From contig OX419761.1 in assembly GCA_948567375.1 (NCBI GenBank), positions 45,076,501-45,140,500 of the forward strand: DNA of 64,000 nt, given 5' to 3'. The notes under the pieces are model-generated. The model made no database searches. It saw only the letters and a list, made by a program, of their open reading frames with translations, and was not told the DNA's origin. The translations under genes and the position numbers were made by a program. Of the stretch, positions 20,409 to 32,340 are shown in pieces. The DNA comes from Lunularia cruciata. Taxonomy: Eukaryota; Streptophyta; Marchantiopsida; Lunulariales; Lunulariaceae. Position 1 is the first letter of the stretch; each line of letters begins with the position of its first letter.

Positions 20409-21560
20409 TGGTTTGGTTTTCCTTCGATATCAAAGAAGTAAGCAGAGAACTACTGCAGAAACGAAGGGCACGACTAGAAAAGAATTTTTGTCCAGAATTC
20501 TCATTCCAGGAAAATTCCAGAACTAAATATAACTATGAAATTTCGGTAAAAGAATATTGTAATTTTTGCTTATTCTTCTTCATGTACGAAAATCAAAATG
20601 ACCACCGAATAAAATGACAAGATTATACAACAGAGCATGTCTAACTACAATATGTACATCTCCCAAATGTCCCGTTCCATAATCTGAGGACAAAATATCG
20701 ACCTCCCAACTTTCCACGAAACTGGCTCCGCTGAAACGCATGTTATTGGTTCTCCGCACAGTTGGCACGCTTAACTAGGGTAGTTCGCTCTACTCTAGCT
20801 AAGGAATTATGCTGCATGGAAGATGATGATTACACACAAAGATGGACTTAATTGGCACCTTAACTTCACAACACGATCACACTTGACAGGAAGACTCAAC
20901 AGTAGTTGTTGAATCACGTGATCCAACGTGTTACGGTTTACAATCGCTGCTCTTCTATACCTACGCAACACGAATACGAATGTAATGGTCGGACACAGTA
21001 ACGATGTAGGAAAAGGATATTCAACACATGCTCGTACTTCCAGATTCTCATATGTTTTTCTCTGTCGAACTATGCAAAATTTCTTTCCAGTTCTTCGGGT
21101 CCGCCGGGGCTGGGAATTTAGTCTCTACTAGGTGAACTTCCGGCCCGAATGTCGGCTCGAATTTCCCGTTCGGCCCTCAAGTCTAACTTCGTCTGTTGAA
21201 CTCTTACCTCCAACTTGAGGTCGACTTCTAGTCATTTCTTCTAGCTAACTCGAAAAGAAAAAAGGCGACCGCGTAGGGAAAACGAAGCTTACTCCGGTCC
21301 GCTTGAACTCTCCACCCGGTCCAAAAGTCTAATATATTAAGGGTGAAACAATAATATATTAAGGTTGAAAAGTCTAACTTTTCTGGTTGAATAGAAAGTC
21401 CAAATTCTCGAACCGGGTCAATAAATCTAATTTCTTTTGGTCCGGTCATAGGGCTAAATTGCCTACTTGGCCCAAAATGCTTTTCTAGTTTTTAACTCAT
21501 TTGGCCATCTTACAAGTTATAAGGGACAGATAGCTTAATATAATAACTTTTTTCAATATA
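20409..21560. other. Unassigned interval
   Basis: Moderate-GC sequence with short open frames on both strands (for example minus 20580-20768) and no recognisable domain. The stretch 21080-21480 repeats words such as CGGTCC, AAAAGTCTAA and TTCGGCCC and may be LTR or untranslated sequence of copia element G. I cannot prove it. Confidence 0.3.
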
Positions 21561-21639
21561 TAATATATGTCAACAATTCCACTCAATAGCTATTATCAAA
21601 CTGGGGTCTTTATACTAATAAGCCTAATTTAGGAATTAA

Positions 21640-22030
21640 ATAATCTAACTTGCAAGCTTTCAATCAATATATCTGTTACTATGTCCTTGCTGCACATTTT
21701 ATAGCATGCAATTATTGTGCGTGATCCTACAAAATCTTTTATGAAATGATATCTAATAGCAATTTACTCAATGAGAATCATGGAACTTGGTGGTGTACAA
21801 CAAGAGCAATTGCATTGCGGTTATCATAATATACTTATTGAATGAGAATTCCAAATTGTTAATTGTCATAAAAAATTCGTCTCTTCAAATATGTTTAGCT
21901 AGCGATTGTACTGATTATTTGATTGATTTCTAGCAACATGATAACCAATTTATTGTACTCCTTACAAATATGAAGAAAATATCCAAATGTAGGTCATCCT
22001 GTTTCTATATAATCTGCCCAATAAACATCA
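21640..22030 (-). pseudogene. Copia G RNase H region
   Basis: Minus-strand reading gives a DVYWADYIETG...PTFGYF stretch (copia GYxDADWAGDxxTRRSTSGY). After a frameshift comes VYYDNRNAIAL, the copia CDNxSAIAL motif around the RNase H active-site aspartate. A KMCSKDIVTDILIESL block then matches the conserved Q(V/L)ADIxTK end. Several stops and shifts. Confidence 0.65.
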
Positions 22031-22359
22031 TCAAATCTTTATATTGGAATCATTAATCTATAGATTGTACAATCATCCCGGAAGAATAAGCCAATGTGCA
22101 TATTACTCTTACTAAAGTGTAATTTGTTCAATTAAATGTTCAGCTCTTTCTACTTGTTTAGACTTATCCTACACCATAAGTGTGTTGTTACAACATATAC
22201 CCATCTTGAGTACCAAACACATCAAAAGGCTTGAAAAGTGCCTTAGGTATACCAAGAGCACTTTTCATTCAAAATCAAAAAGACAACCACATAGAACACA
22301 CGAAGGATGGGAACAAGAAGGAAGAACCCTTTTCATTTAGATTTTCATTTACAACTTAA

Positions 22360-22830
22360 TGTTGAAAGCTCATGAGGTTCACGTGGTTACCCAATATAAT
22401 CCACATTTAAAGTAAGTTTTTTGATAGTTAAAACCACTCTTGTAATAGTTTTTTAATCCATATAATATGCATAGCATCTTACTTGGTCTTGCCTTGGTGC
22501 AATAACTCAATTTTAACTCCACTTGTCATGAAGATATCTTTGTTCAAGAAACCATTCAAGAAGGCTATTTTCATATCCATTTGGTGAAAATGAATTTAAT
22601 ATTGTGGTAATGATGAAGCATATAGATTGACATTGGTCATCTGCAAAAACATCTTAATGTAATCAAGCCCATGGATTTATGTAAAGCCTTGTTTGACCAA
22701 TCTTGCCTTGTATTTGAGTTTATTTTTTACTTGAAGGTCTAATATTCTAGGCATGCTACCACTTGGTAGGTAAATCAATTTTCAAATATTATATTTTATG
22801 AGGGTTTAACTTCTCATAAAAGTTTCTATC
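22360..22830 (-). pseudogene. Copia G reverse transcriptase region
   Basis: Minus-strand reading gives KNKLKYKARLVKQGFT, the hallmark copia YKARLVAKGFTQ entry to RT, then GLDYIKMF, then FHQMDMKIAFLNGFLNKDIFM, matching copia HQMDVKTAFLNGxLxExVYM. Intervening stops come from transitions. The catalytic YVDD box was not found in frame and may be lost. Confidence 0.8.
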
Positions 22831-23665
22831 CATTAGGGTGGATCTTAAGAAGAAAGTGTTTCTTATGGGAGGATAATTTTAATGGGACTAGTTCAAGTGG
22901 CTCCTGTTAGAGCTCATCTCATGTGATGTCCTTATGTTCTTGGAATAAGGATCAATATATTAGAAGACTCTTCAAGATTCCTTTGTCTTTGCTTTAGTGT
23001 TTGAGTTGACCTTCATAAGTATGGAGTATAGAGGTAACATGTTGGCTTGATTTAAGGATATATTGTTTGATTTTGATTAATACTCAAATATCACCATAAG
23101 TTAATGTAGTGGTGTTGATTAGGTGTAAATGAATGAGGTGAAGTTATTCTTAAGTACCAAAAGGGGAGTTCCCTTGCACTATCTTCCATTCTGAGATTTT
23201 GTTTTGACTTGGTAGAGTTAATGGAATTACTTTTACATAGTTCTCCTCCTCCTCCTATTGAGCCAATGGAAATATGCTGTAAGGTTAAGGAGGTATAAAA
23301 GATGGTGTGAATATAATAGGTGGTTTCAAATTTAAAGTTGAAGGATACTTTATTGGCAATTTAGTGACATCCATAAAATATTCTATGGATTCCCATAGAG
23401 AAGAATGGATAAGTAAGAGAATGGTCCCCGTACATTTAAGGGTTTACAAAAATTTTGGCAAATTCATTATTTTGGATTTTTAAATTTATAGTATATTATT
23501 TTGTGGGGAATCTTGTAATTGGGAGAAACCCAATGATCACATTTTAGATTACTCATAAAATTTTATAAGGCTATTGAAAGTTATACATAATAGTCCCATA
23601 TACTCCATGCATGACTCATAAAATGTTTATAGACTATGTAAACTTTTGATGGACCTTTATGGAAC
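22831..23665. other. Copia G spacer, poorly conserved
   Basis: Lies between the RT of G and the Y1 insertion. No domain is recognisable on either strand. By position it should encode the integrase-RT linker, but it is longer than expected and may hold another small insertion. Confidence 0.35.
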
Positions 23666-24139
23666 TATAATACCATTAGTTAAACATATTATCTAGAGGT
23701 GTAAATTGGCTTGGTAATTCTGGAAGGATGTTATATATGATGGACTAATTAGATTAGATAGAGGTGTCACTAAAAGAGTACTTCCACTAATAGGATAGAG
23801 TTTGAAAACACTCTGAAAACTTCAGAGCCCATTTCAAAGACCTAAATAGATGAATTAGGCCTTAAAAAATTCCTTCCCTTTGAAGATAATGGTATTGCAT
23901 TCTCTCCATGTGTTTCTCTTTAAGGGATTTCTAATGGTACCTCACACATTATGTTTTGAGATGCCTACAAGAATATTCCCTAAAGATTCTCTTTGGTCAA
24001 ACTTGTTTGATCAACCAAATAGGACAGGGTTTGACATGTCACCCATCCATAAAACTAAATCTAAGGGTGGAGCTTGCTGATATATCACCAATCCATTCTT
24101 TTGATCCAAAGATGGAGCTCCATTCGAAAGGATCCTCCT
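23666..24139 (+). mobile_element. LTR Y1, left part
   Basis: Starts TATAATACC (from TGTAATACC) directly after ggaac. The rest of Y1 is at 36439-36554, separated by chromovirus F. It matches the minus-oriented copy Y2 (58400-58903) along its length: TTGGCTTGGTAATT, GTGTCAC(T/C)AAAAGAGTACTT, CCCTAAAGATTC, GACATGTCACCCATCCA. No internal coding region, so it is a solo LTR or a small non-autonomous element. Confidence 0.85.
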
Positions 24140-24598
24140 TGTAACAATATGGAGTTTACCAACTAGTTAATCAAGGGTAACAAAGTAGCAAATAGACCAA
24201 TTTAGCCTATAATCTTTTAGAAGTATCTAGGAAGCTATTTGGTACCTTCCAAGTATTGAGTAACGTGCATGCCAAATGGTGATTTTTAGGAGGAAGCTTC
24301 TCGGCTAGCTTACCTTACACTCAAGTAGGTAGCTTCTAGAAGCTTCCAATTAGCTTATCTTTCATGCCAAGTAGGTGGCTTCTAGAAGGAAGCTTCTTGA
24401 GAAGCTTCCCAATTAACTAGCTTGCAATCCAAGAAAGCGGTTTAAGGAAGCTTCTTGAGAAGCTTCTCAAGAGCCTTGTATGCTCCCTATAAATACCAAA
24501 GCCAACACTCATGCTAGGCATTTGGAGTTTCACTCATTCAAGAGTCCCAATGTGATCTTCACTTTTCATTCTTCTATTTCTCTCCTTGGACTTTTACA
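24140..24598 (+). repeat. 5' LTR of chromovirus F with primer-binding site
   Basis: Begins TGTAACAATATGGAG and ends TTTTACA. One base later, at 24600-24611, TGGTATCAAAGC is the initiator-methionine tRNA primer-binding site (TGGTATCAGAGC with one transition). The LTR holds a perfect TTCTAGAAGCTTC heat-shock element at 24334-24346. Its AGAATATTCTAGAAG site is decayed, whereas the 3' LTR copy is intact. Confidence 0.9.
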
Positions 24599-24866
24599 TT
24601 GGTATCAAAGCAAGAATGAATGGATAGAATTTATGGACCACCAAATCCATTTCCACTAAACCATTGGGATTTTTGTGTTTGTGTACTATCAAACCATCAT
24701 TTCATGCAGTTCATCACCTCATGCTTTGGGTATAATTTTTTGAATACAATCACCTTGTCTGAGGAACCCTTGATACTTCTGATTGGTAACTTATGGAGAA
24801 TCGTGAACATGTTGCATCTATGTGTTAATTTTGATAAATTGGGGGTAGTGTGATAGAGTAATAGCC

Positions 24867-25772
24867 ATGGCAGCAATGATTGAGTTTATCATTGCTATAC
24901 AATAACAAATCAAGCACCTTATTTGATGGTTGGATGAACAAGACCAACAACAACAAGAGCACATAGAGAGAGCATCATTTCAAGAAGGAGAAGAGAAAAT
25001 CCAATTTTCAAAACCTAAGGTATTTGATGGAAAGAATCTCTTGGGTGCAATGGAGAACTTTGTATTTGACTATGAATATCATTTGGATGCTACAAATCTT
25101 CAAGATGAACAAAAAAAAATTCTCTTAGCTTCAAGCCAATTGGATGGAACATCAAAACTATGGTGGTGATTCTAAGTGGAATAAGCTAAATGGTAGTTTA
25201 TTACGCCAATCTTGACATGGGAAGAATTCTTTGGTGCAATAATTGAGCAATTCCAAGCAATAAATGCCACAAGAGCTGCACAAGATAAGTTGGCATAGTT
25301 GAAGCAAATTGATTTTGTAAGAAGCTACATCACATAATTCTAAAACACAATTATGAAAATTCCATATATATTAGATGGTGAAGCTTTGGATTGATTTGTG
25401 AGGAGCTTGAAGTCACAAAAAAAATTGGAAGTGACTATGCAAGAGCCAAAACACTTGGAAGAAGTCATGCAGTTGGCTAAGTGCTTTGATTCCTTAGTTA
25501 TAATAACTTGGTCTTGATCTCAACCTTCACAAAAACTACCAACAAATTACACATAGGTGGACAAGCTAACACCAACAAAGATTGATGCCATCTAATGGAG
25601 ACCACTTGGCATATCAGATTGGGAAAGATTACAAAAAACTAGCGGTTGCTTTTATTATTGCCAATTTGGACATTGCATTGTTGAATGTCCACTAAAGAAT
25701 GGATGATCTTGACAAATCACCCAAATGGAGTTTGTGGAAAGGAATGATCAAGGAAATAGGGAATCCCAATAG
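24867..25772 (+). pseudogene. Chromovirus F gag
   Basis: Starts at ATG 24867 (MAAMIEF...). The capsid-type gag core reads VFDGKNLLGAMENFVFDYEYHLDATNLQDEQKK in pieces, with WW near 25165. The CCHC zinc knuckle lies around 25645-25690 with its second cysteine changed to tyrosine. It ends at the TAG at 25770-25772. A decayed frameshift signal sits just before the stop (AGGAAAT at 25751-25757). Several premature stops. Confidence 0.8.
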
Positions 25773-28700
25773 GAGATTTCAAGCAACCTATTAGGAACTT
25801 GATTAGTTCTAAATGGATTGAAGGCTCAATCTATGCAAGTCTACTTCACTTGCAAAGTATGATATCTGATTGTGGTTGTACGATTTTGGTTGATTTTGGA
25901 ATTTCAAAGAATTGCATATTTATGCAATTAGCAAAGGAATTAAGTACTAGTATCAAGCTAGTAATTGGAGGTAGATTGACAATGACGGATGGTAGATTGA
26001 CAATGATGGTAGATTGACAATGACGGATGGATGTATCTACATTTTGTACCTTACATCATGTTACCTTTAAGATTGGGAAGGAGTGTATGAGGTTTGTAGT
26101 GGCACCTCTACACTATGATATCATTCTAGGTCAACCTTGGCTTGAATGTCATAAGTTTCAATTTGATTTGAACCAATGAAAAATTCAAGTACAACACCAA
26201 GGTAGCAATTTCAGATTAGGTTGTTTGGCACTTTTGAGTAAGACATCTAAGAATAGTCAGTCCCAAAATGAGAATTTTTTCAAGAAAGTAGCCATAAAAC
26301 AAAATTTGAAGGAAGATAAGTCCCAAGATGGGAAGTTTTTCAATGAAGTAGCCATAGAGTAAACTTTGGAGAAAGATAAGTATGTTTTTGTGGTGTGGAT
26401 CAAGCCAATTATGCACGGAGGATCTGAGAGGATCAAATTACTCATCAAGCAAGAGTTGATCAAATAGTCCAAGAGTTTTTCAAATGTGTTTTTGGATGAT
26501 CCGCCAAAGGAACTACCCTCCGATTGTGGTATGCCCTTCAAGATTGAGTTATTGCCAAAAAGTACTCCAATGAGTAGACTTATCTATTGACTCTCACCAA
26601 AAGAGTTGGATAAGCTCCAAACAACACTAACAAAGCTATTGGAGAAGGATTTCATCTAACATAGTACATCTTCTTGGGGAACACGGGTACTATTTGTTCC
26701 AAAGAAGGATAGAAGACTTCACTTTTGTATTGATTATCGTGGACTCGATAAAAAAATAATGAAGAATGCATATCCCGTACCTTGAATTGATGACTTGCTC
26801 AATCAATTACGTGGTGCATGATACTTCTCCAAGTTGGATCGCCAAAGCGGGTATTGGCATATTCCTATTGATAGAAAAGATGTACAAAAGATTGCCTTTT
26901 GCATAAGATATGGGTATTTCGAGTGGAGAGTTCTACCTTTTGAGCTCACTAATGCTCTAGCAATCTTCATGGATCAAATGCATCAGGTGTTGGATGGGCT
27001 ATTGGATTGGCATGTGATGGTTCTTGGATAATATTTTAATCTATAGCAAGACAAAGGTAGAATATGCAAATCATGTGCAAGAAGTCCTAAGACAACTACA
27101 TTAGTGGAAGTTCTACTACAAGAAGTCAAAGTGTGCCTTTTGGCAAAAGGAAGCTACCTTATTGGGTCAAGATCTCATTAGAAGGGATCAAGATGGAAGA
27201 GGAGAAAATCAAATCCATTACTAGTTAGCCTACTCCAAAGGATGCTACAAAATTATGGGTATTTAATGGATTGGTAAGTTTTTATCAACAGTTCATCCAC
27301 TATTATGCTCATGTTGCGATTGACCAACCATTGACCAACCTCTTGGGGAAGAACTTGAGCCTTCAACGGACCACCAAGCACAAAGAAACCTTCTAGAAGT
27401 TGAAATATATGGTGTCTTCAAGATCCATTCTTCAACCATATGACCCTCAACTACCTTATGAGGTGGACTTTGATGCTTCTGACTTTGCGATTAGAGCCGT
27501 GTTGTAGTAAGAATTCCCAAATGGATTACATCCCATTGCCTTTGTGTCCCACTAACTAAATACTACAAAAAGGAATTACTCAAGATCAAGAATAATTAGC
27601 AATGGTATATGCCACCAAGGTATGGAAATATTATCTCTTGAGGAAACAAGTGATCATGCAAACTAATCACAAACCCTTGTTATAAACATTATATTTGGAA
27701 CACATGAAGAGCCAACATCATTGATGGGAAGAACAACTATAATCATTTGACATCAAACTTGAGTACAAACCCGGTTAGTTCCATGTCATCAATGCCCTAC
27801 CATGACAACCTGATTTAAAGCCTCTTCCACTCATCACATTGGCAATTACAACGGTGTCAATTGACTCCAAAGTCCAAATCAAGTTTAGGTCAGCTTTACA
27901 ACAAGATCTCTATTTTAGATGGTATAAGGTCATCTTGCAGTATGCAATACGGATTACAACACCTTCTCCTTCAAGGAAGCCCTTCTATTTTGTGAGAACC
28001 AAATTTATGTTCTAGCCAAAGGGTGATCTCTAACTTGGGTGCCTTCAAGAAGCCCATGACTTACCAGTCGCTGGTCACATGGATGTGGACAAGACCTTAG
28101 GTACCCTACAACACCAATGGTGGTGGCCTAACATGGCACAAGATGTTCAAGAATTTGTCTGATCTTGTGAGAGCTACCATTTCAACAAGGCCAACAACTA
28201 GAAACCAAGTGGAATCCTCCAACCACTCTCCATCCCATCCGCTTGATGAGAACACATGAGCTCATCACATCCTTGCCCAAGACAAAGCAAGGTCACACAA
28301 CAATTGCAATGTTTATGGATAAGCTTAGTAAGAAAATCCATTTGGTACTAACCTTTGACACAATAGATGCCCCAACATTGGCCCAGATCTATATCAACAA
28401 TGTCTTCAAGCATCATAGGATGCCTCATGCACTCATCTCCGACCGTGATCCTTGTTTCATTGGAAAATCTTAGCAAGCACTCTTCTAGATACTTGTCACC
28501 AAGCTTGCTTTGTCCATAGCCTATCATCTTCAAAATATTTGGCAAACCAAAGGTGCAAATCATACCTTAGAAGATATGCTTTGTGCCTTTGTCAACATTC
28601 ACCATACAAATTGGGAAGAGTATCTTGTAGTTGTTGAATTTGCCTACAACAATTCCAAACAACAAGCACCAAATTCTCTCCTTTCCTCCTTAATTTTGAC

Positions 28701-29223
28701 TAAGATCCACTTGTTCTAGATTCCTTTCTTGCTCCACCTCCATCATGTCTCTCATACTTCCACCTTCTTGACCACCATATCCCAATCTCTACAACAAGCC
28801 AAATCTCATCTCTTTGTTGCTCAAAATTGTCAAAAATAATATGTGGACCAATATTCATAATCTCACTTTTCAACTTGGTGATAAGGTCATGCTTTCTTTT
28901 AGTAACCTACCTCTCCCACTTGATACCTAAGGATGTAAACTTACTTCTAATGAGATAGGTCCATTTGATGTCATCCAAATAATTTCTCCTATTGATTATC
29001 AACTTGCCTTGCCTTCTCATATGCAAATCTACTCTATTTTTCACATATCCAAGTTAAAACCTTTTGTTCATAATCTATCTTCTTTTTCTTCTCATGTCCA
29101 ACCTCCTTCTCTTCCCATCCCTATCAATGATCATAAGGACTATGAAATTGATTGTATCCTTCCACATTGTCACATTCAACAAGGCCATCAATAACATATA
29201 GAGTACAAAGTCCTCTAGAAAGG
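25773..29223 (+). pseudogene. Chromovirus F pol up to the C insertion
   Basis: In the -1 frame relative to gag. Protease is near 25800-26150 (ILVDFGISKNCIFM, catalytic DSG reduced to DFG). The lysine-rich linker is at 26260-26400. RT is at 26540-27200, with FGxE and LDRQSGYWHIPIDR recognisable and the catalytic box damaged. RNase H is at 27460-27800, the integrase zinc region at 28050-28200, and the integrase core at 28255-28700 (SDRDP, NHTLEDML). The C-terminal part and first half of the chromodomain end at 29223, where C interrupts. Numerous stops and shifts. Confidence 0.85.
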
Positions 29224-29340
29224 AGTTGTCATGCATATATACATTGTTACATTACATATACATTGCTATTAACATCACACACTTTAGAAGCACAACTCAC
29301 ACATAAGTCATACATGGACTCTTAAGTGCCACAATTGCCC
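29224..29340 (-). repeat. Element C 3' terminal segment
   Basis: In sense orientation, a purine tract (CTGGGGGG) leads into a GTGGCACTTAAGAGTCC segment ending GTATATATGCATGACAACT at the insertion edge. It matches the two tail segments of B (9142-9225 and 9661-9770) but not the 5' end of C. Confidence 0.7.
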
Positions 29341-29505
29341 CCCAGTTGGTAGTTAGGTTCCCTTTAACTCCAAATAGCTATCTACTCCAAGTATATGGTA
29401 TACTCTATGGTGGGCAAAAGATCAAGAGGCCGAGTGTCATCAAACCCCATTGTTAGTTGCATGTTATCAATCTATACCATATAAAGGATGAATAGCTATA
29501 GGTCA

Positions 29506-29802
29506 AGTGTATCTAGGACATAACCACCGTCCTTGAGGAACCACTATGAGGAGAACAATCATACATGCCATATGCCATCCTCTCAAACAGCTACCACATA
29601 CTAACATAGTAATAGCTCCACCATAAGAGCCGCATAACATACATTGCAATCCTACACATACAAGTGCCAAGCTTGGGTCTATAGTACCATCAATGTTTGG
29701 GAGATGGCATGGTGCACAATTTTGCACTTGATCTTTCCAAAAAACACCATCATGTCCTTCCAACACAAGGACTCCAGATGGCAAAACCTTATGCACTCTC
29801 AA
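29506..29802 (-). pseudogene. Element C C-terminal PHD finger
   Basis: Open for 99 codons. After VLPSGVLVLEGHDGV comes a separate CxxC (C29, C32), then the PHD core C54xxC57, C69xxC72, H77, C80, PLLxVVPxGxW-like spacing and C95, with the eighth ligand changed from Cys to Tyr98. The sequence is close to that of B (8641-8971). The frame is better kept here than in the rest of C. PHD fingers bind histone H3 tails, so chromatin targeting of the integrase is the obvious guess. Confidence 0.75.
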
Positions 29803-31000
29803 GATAGTGCGGCCCGTAGAAACATCAAGTGTTGTTGGTGCTATCTATTATAGATATACATAATCACAAAAATTGACAAATTGAGGGTCTATAACCTCCT
29901 CCTCAAATGGTAGCATAACATAAGGTATCCCTATGCTGAGCAATTGCTAAGTTCTCAAAGGCCATCGGCATCACTCTCCAAAAGATCTTGGCACGTTAAG
30001 AACATGTGCTCATCCATATATCTAGATCATCCAAGTCCAAAACTATAGTAGCATCTTGAAGAATGGCTATAGGTAAATCTGGATCTTGTCCATAGAGTAG
30101 AAAGTAAGGAGAGAAGGATGCTAAGGACACTTGACAACTGAACCAATAGCCCATGGCCAAGCAAGGTAACTGGAGATCCCAATCTCCCAAGTGGCCTTTC
30201 TGCAAACTATTCTTTTGCAATCCTCTCTTCATTGTCTGAACCACTCTCACTGGTAAGCCATCTGCCTCAAGGTGATCTCGGGAGGTAGTATGATGATTAT
30301 TCAAAGCCTTTTCACATAAGACATGAAACTCCCCCAAGAACTCTATACCTTGACTAGTCAAAACCTCAACTAGTGCACCAAAATGATTGAGAACCCAATC
30401 CAAGAACAAGTAAGCCATCCCTTCACTACACTTGTCAAGAAGTGCCACTAACTCAATCCACTTGGAGAAAGTACTCCACCATCACCAAAGCATACAGATG
30501 ATGTCTCACAACCACCAATAAAAATCAAGCAAAGTCTAAACTCCAACAGAAACCCAACCCCATGATAGGTAATGGGTGTAATTGCCGCATAGGAGCATTA
30601 AATGATGCTCTAACTCGGTCAAAAACCACACATTTTGTAACAGATTGCTATACATTTTTTTTCATACCACATCACCAATAATGACTCTAGAGTAAACTAT
30701 ATGTATGCTTTACTCCAAAATGTCCTAGTTCCTCATGAACATGACATACCAACTATGTCTTTGAGTTAAAAGTGGTACTACTTGCACTCTACCATCCTTC
30801 CATATACAAAGAAGGCGTCTACCCTCCAATCTAAATGGCCTAGCCCGATGAGGAATATGGTCTCTCTCCTTGGCTCCAACAATTCCACCCATAAACACTA
30901 GTGCGGAGATAGTCCATCACTAAGACATCATTATGAATGTCTCGTTGAACTATAGCACTATCTCCACTCTTTGGATCTATGACCTCAATAACTCCTCCTA
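29803..31000 (-). pseudogene. Element C integrase
   Basis: Bases 30448-29996 hold a 150-codon open stretch of the DDE core: GMAYLFLDWVLNHFGALVEV, the SQGIEFLGEF catalytic-type block, TSRDHLEADGL and VVQTMKRGLQ. The zinc-binding N-terminus is scattered over 30600-30800. The expected third catalytic residue is not glutamate (GLPVRVVQ). Stops divide the rest. Confidence 0.8.
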
Positions 31001-32340
31001 TATGCACTGAGAGAGATAACACCAAATCCTCAAAAATATACAAAGAAAGGTAAATGCATGCCAACCTCACACCATCTCCTCATCTATCTCACCATGCAAA
31101 CATGCTCCAATCTGATCCTATTGGTTGGGACATTGATCTCTGCTCAACTCAACTATATCATGGTTCACTAGTCCAGGTCTATGAATAACCGTGAAATCAT
31201 ACTCTTGTAAAATCAAACCCCATTGTGCAAGCTTCCTTGAAAGCTTCTTGGAATCCATCAACCATGTCAATGGCTGATGATCAATGATTAGAATAAAGGG
31301 GTTACCAAATGTTGGAAATGTGCCATCGCCCATATTGCTACCAAGCACTCTTCCTTGTATGAACTATACTTAACCTCCACTAAATTGTTGGAGCGACTAG
31401 CATAGGCCACCACAAACTCCTTCTCCTTATCATCATGTTGGGTGAGCACTACTTCAAGCCCTAACATATCCAATCAACTATGAACCTGAAATGGCCGTCC
31501 TTTGATTGGTCTCCTCAAAATAGGAGAAGATGTCAACCTCTCCTTGAGCTCTATAAAAGCTCTCTCTTGCTCATCTCCACAACACCACTCTTGTGTAAGC
31601 TTGGTCAGCTTCATCAAAGCTTTGGCAATGGCACTAAATCCTCTAACATAGTGGCAATAAAAGTTCACCAACCCAAGGAATACTTGCACTCTGCTCACAT
31701 TTGTAGGCTAAGGAAATATGCACAATAGCCTCCACCTTGGTGTATTGAATACCAAGTCCTCCAAGGTAGATAATGTGAGCCAAATACTCAACCTGCTTGT
31801 GGAAGAACCTACACTTCCCAAGATGTAATTTGAGTCCATGAGATCTCAACCTCTCAAACATCTCCAACAACTATCTCTCATGCTCCTCCATAATGCTGCT
31901 ATAGACCAAAATGTCATCAATATAGCACCAAGAAAAATCCAATCCAGCTAGGATCCTATCCATGAACTTGACATGAGCATTTTTTAACTTAAATAATAAG
32001 AACCTCCACTAATATAACACATCCTTGTCATGAGGATTGATAGCCCAAAATGCTATCTTGGACTTATCCTCCTCCCTTATCAGCAATTGATGATATCCTA
32101 CTTGCAAATCCAAAGTGATGAAGACCTTTGCATGCCAATCACATCAGAGATCTTCTTTGGTGTAGGCATGGCATACCAATCAGCCCTAGTCTATCAATTG
32201 ATAGGACGGTAATCTCTACCCATCTGCCTATCTATGTAGTTGCCATGCATATCCTTCTTGGCTAGCATCATTGTAGTTGATGCATACTCTCCATGTGCAT
32301 TCTCCACTAAACCAACCTCAAAAGGTCTCTACTCTGGCTT
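31001..32340 (-). pseudogene. Element C reverse transcriptase and RNase H
   Basis: Minus-strand RT from about 32330 (QEGYAWQLHR region) through ILMTFWSI (decayed IDDILVYS) to the connection block VFLGLVNFYCHYVRGFSAIAK (31698-31474). RNase H follows, with VAYASRSNNLVEVKYSSYKEE (31473-31288) and IIDHQPLTWL (31348-31118). Motifs are in canonical gypsy order; many stops. Confidence 0.85.
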
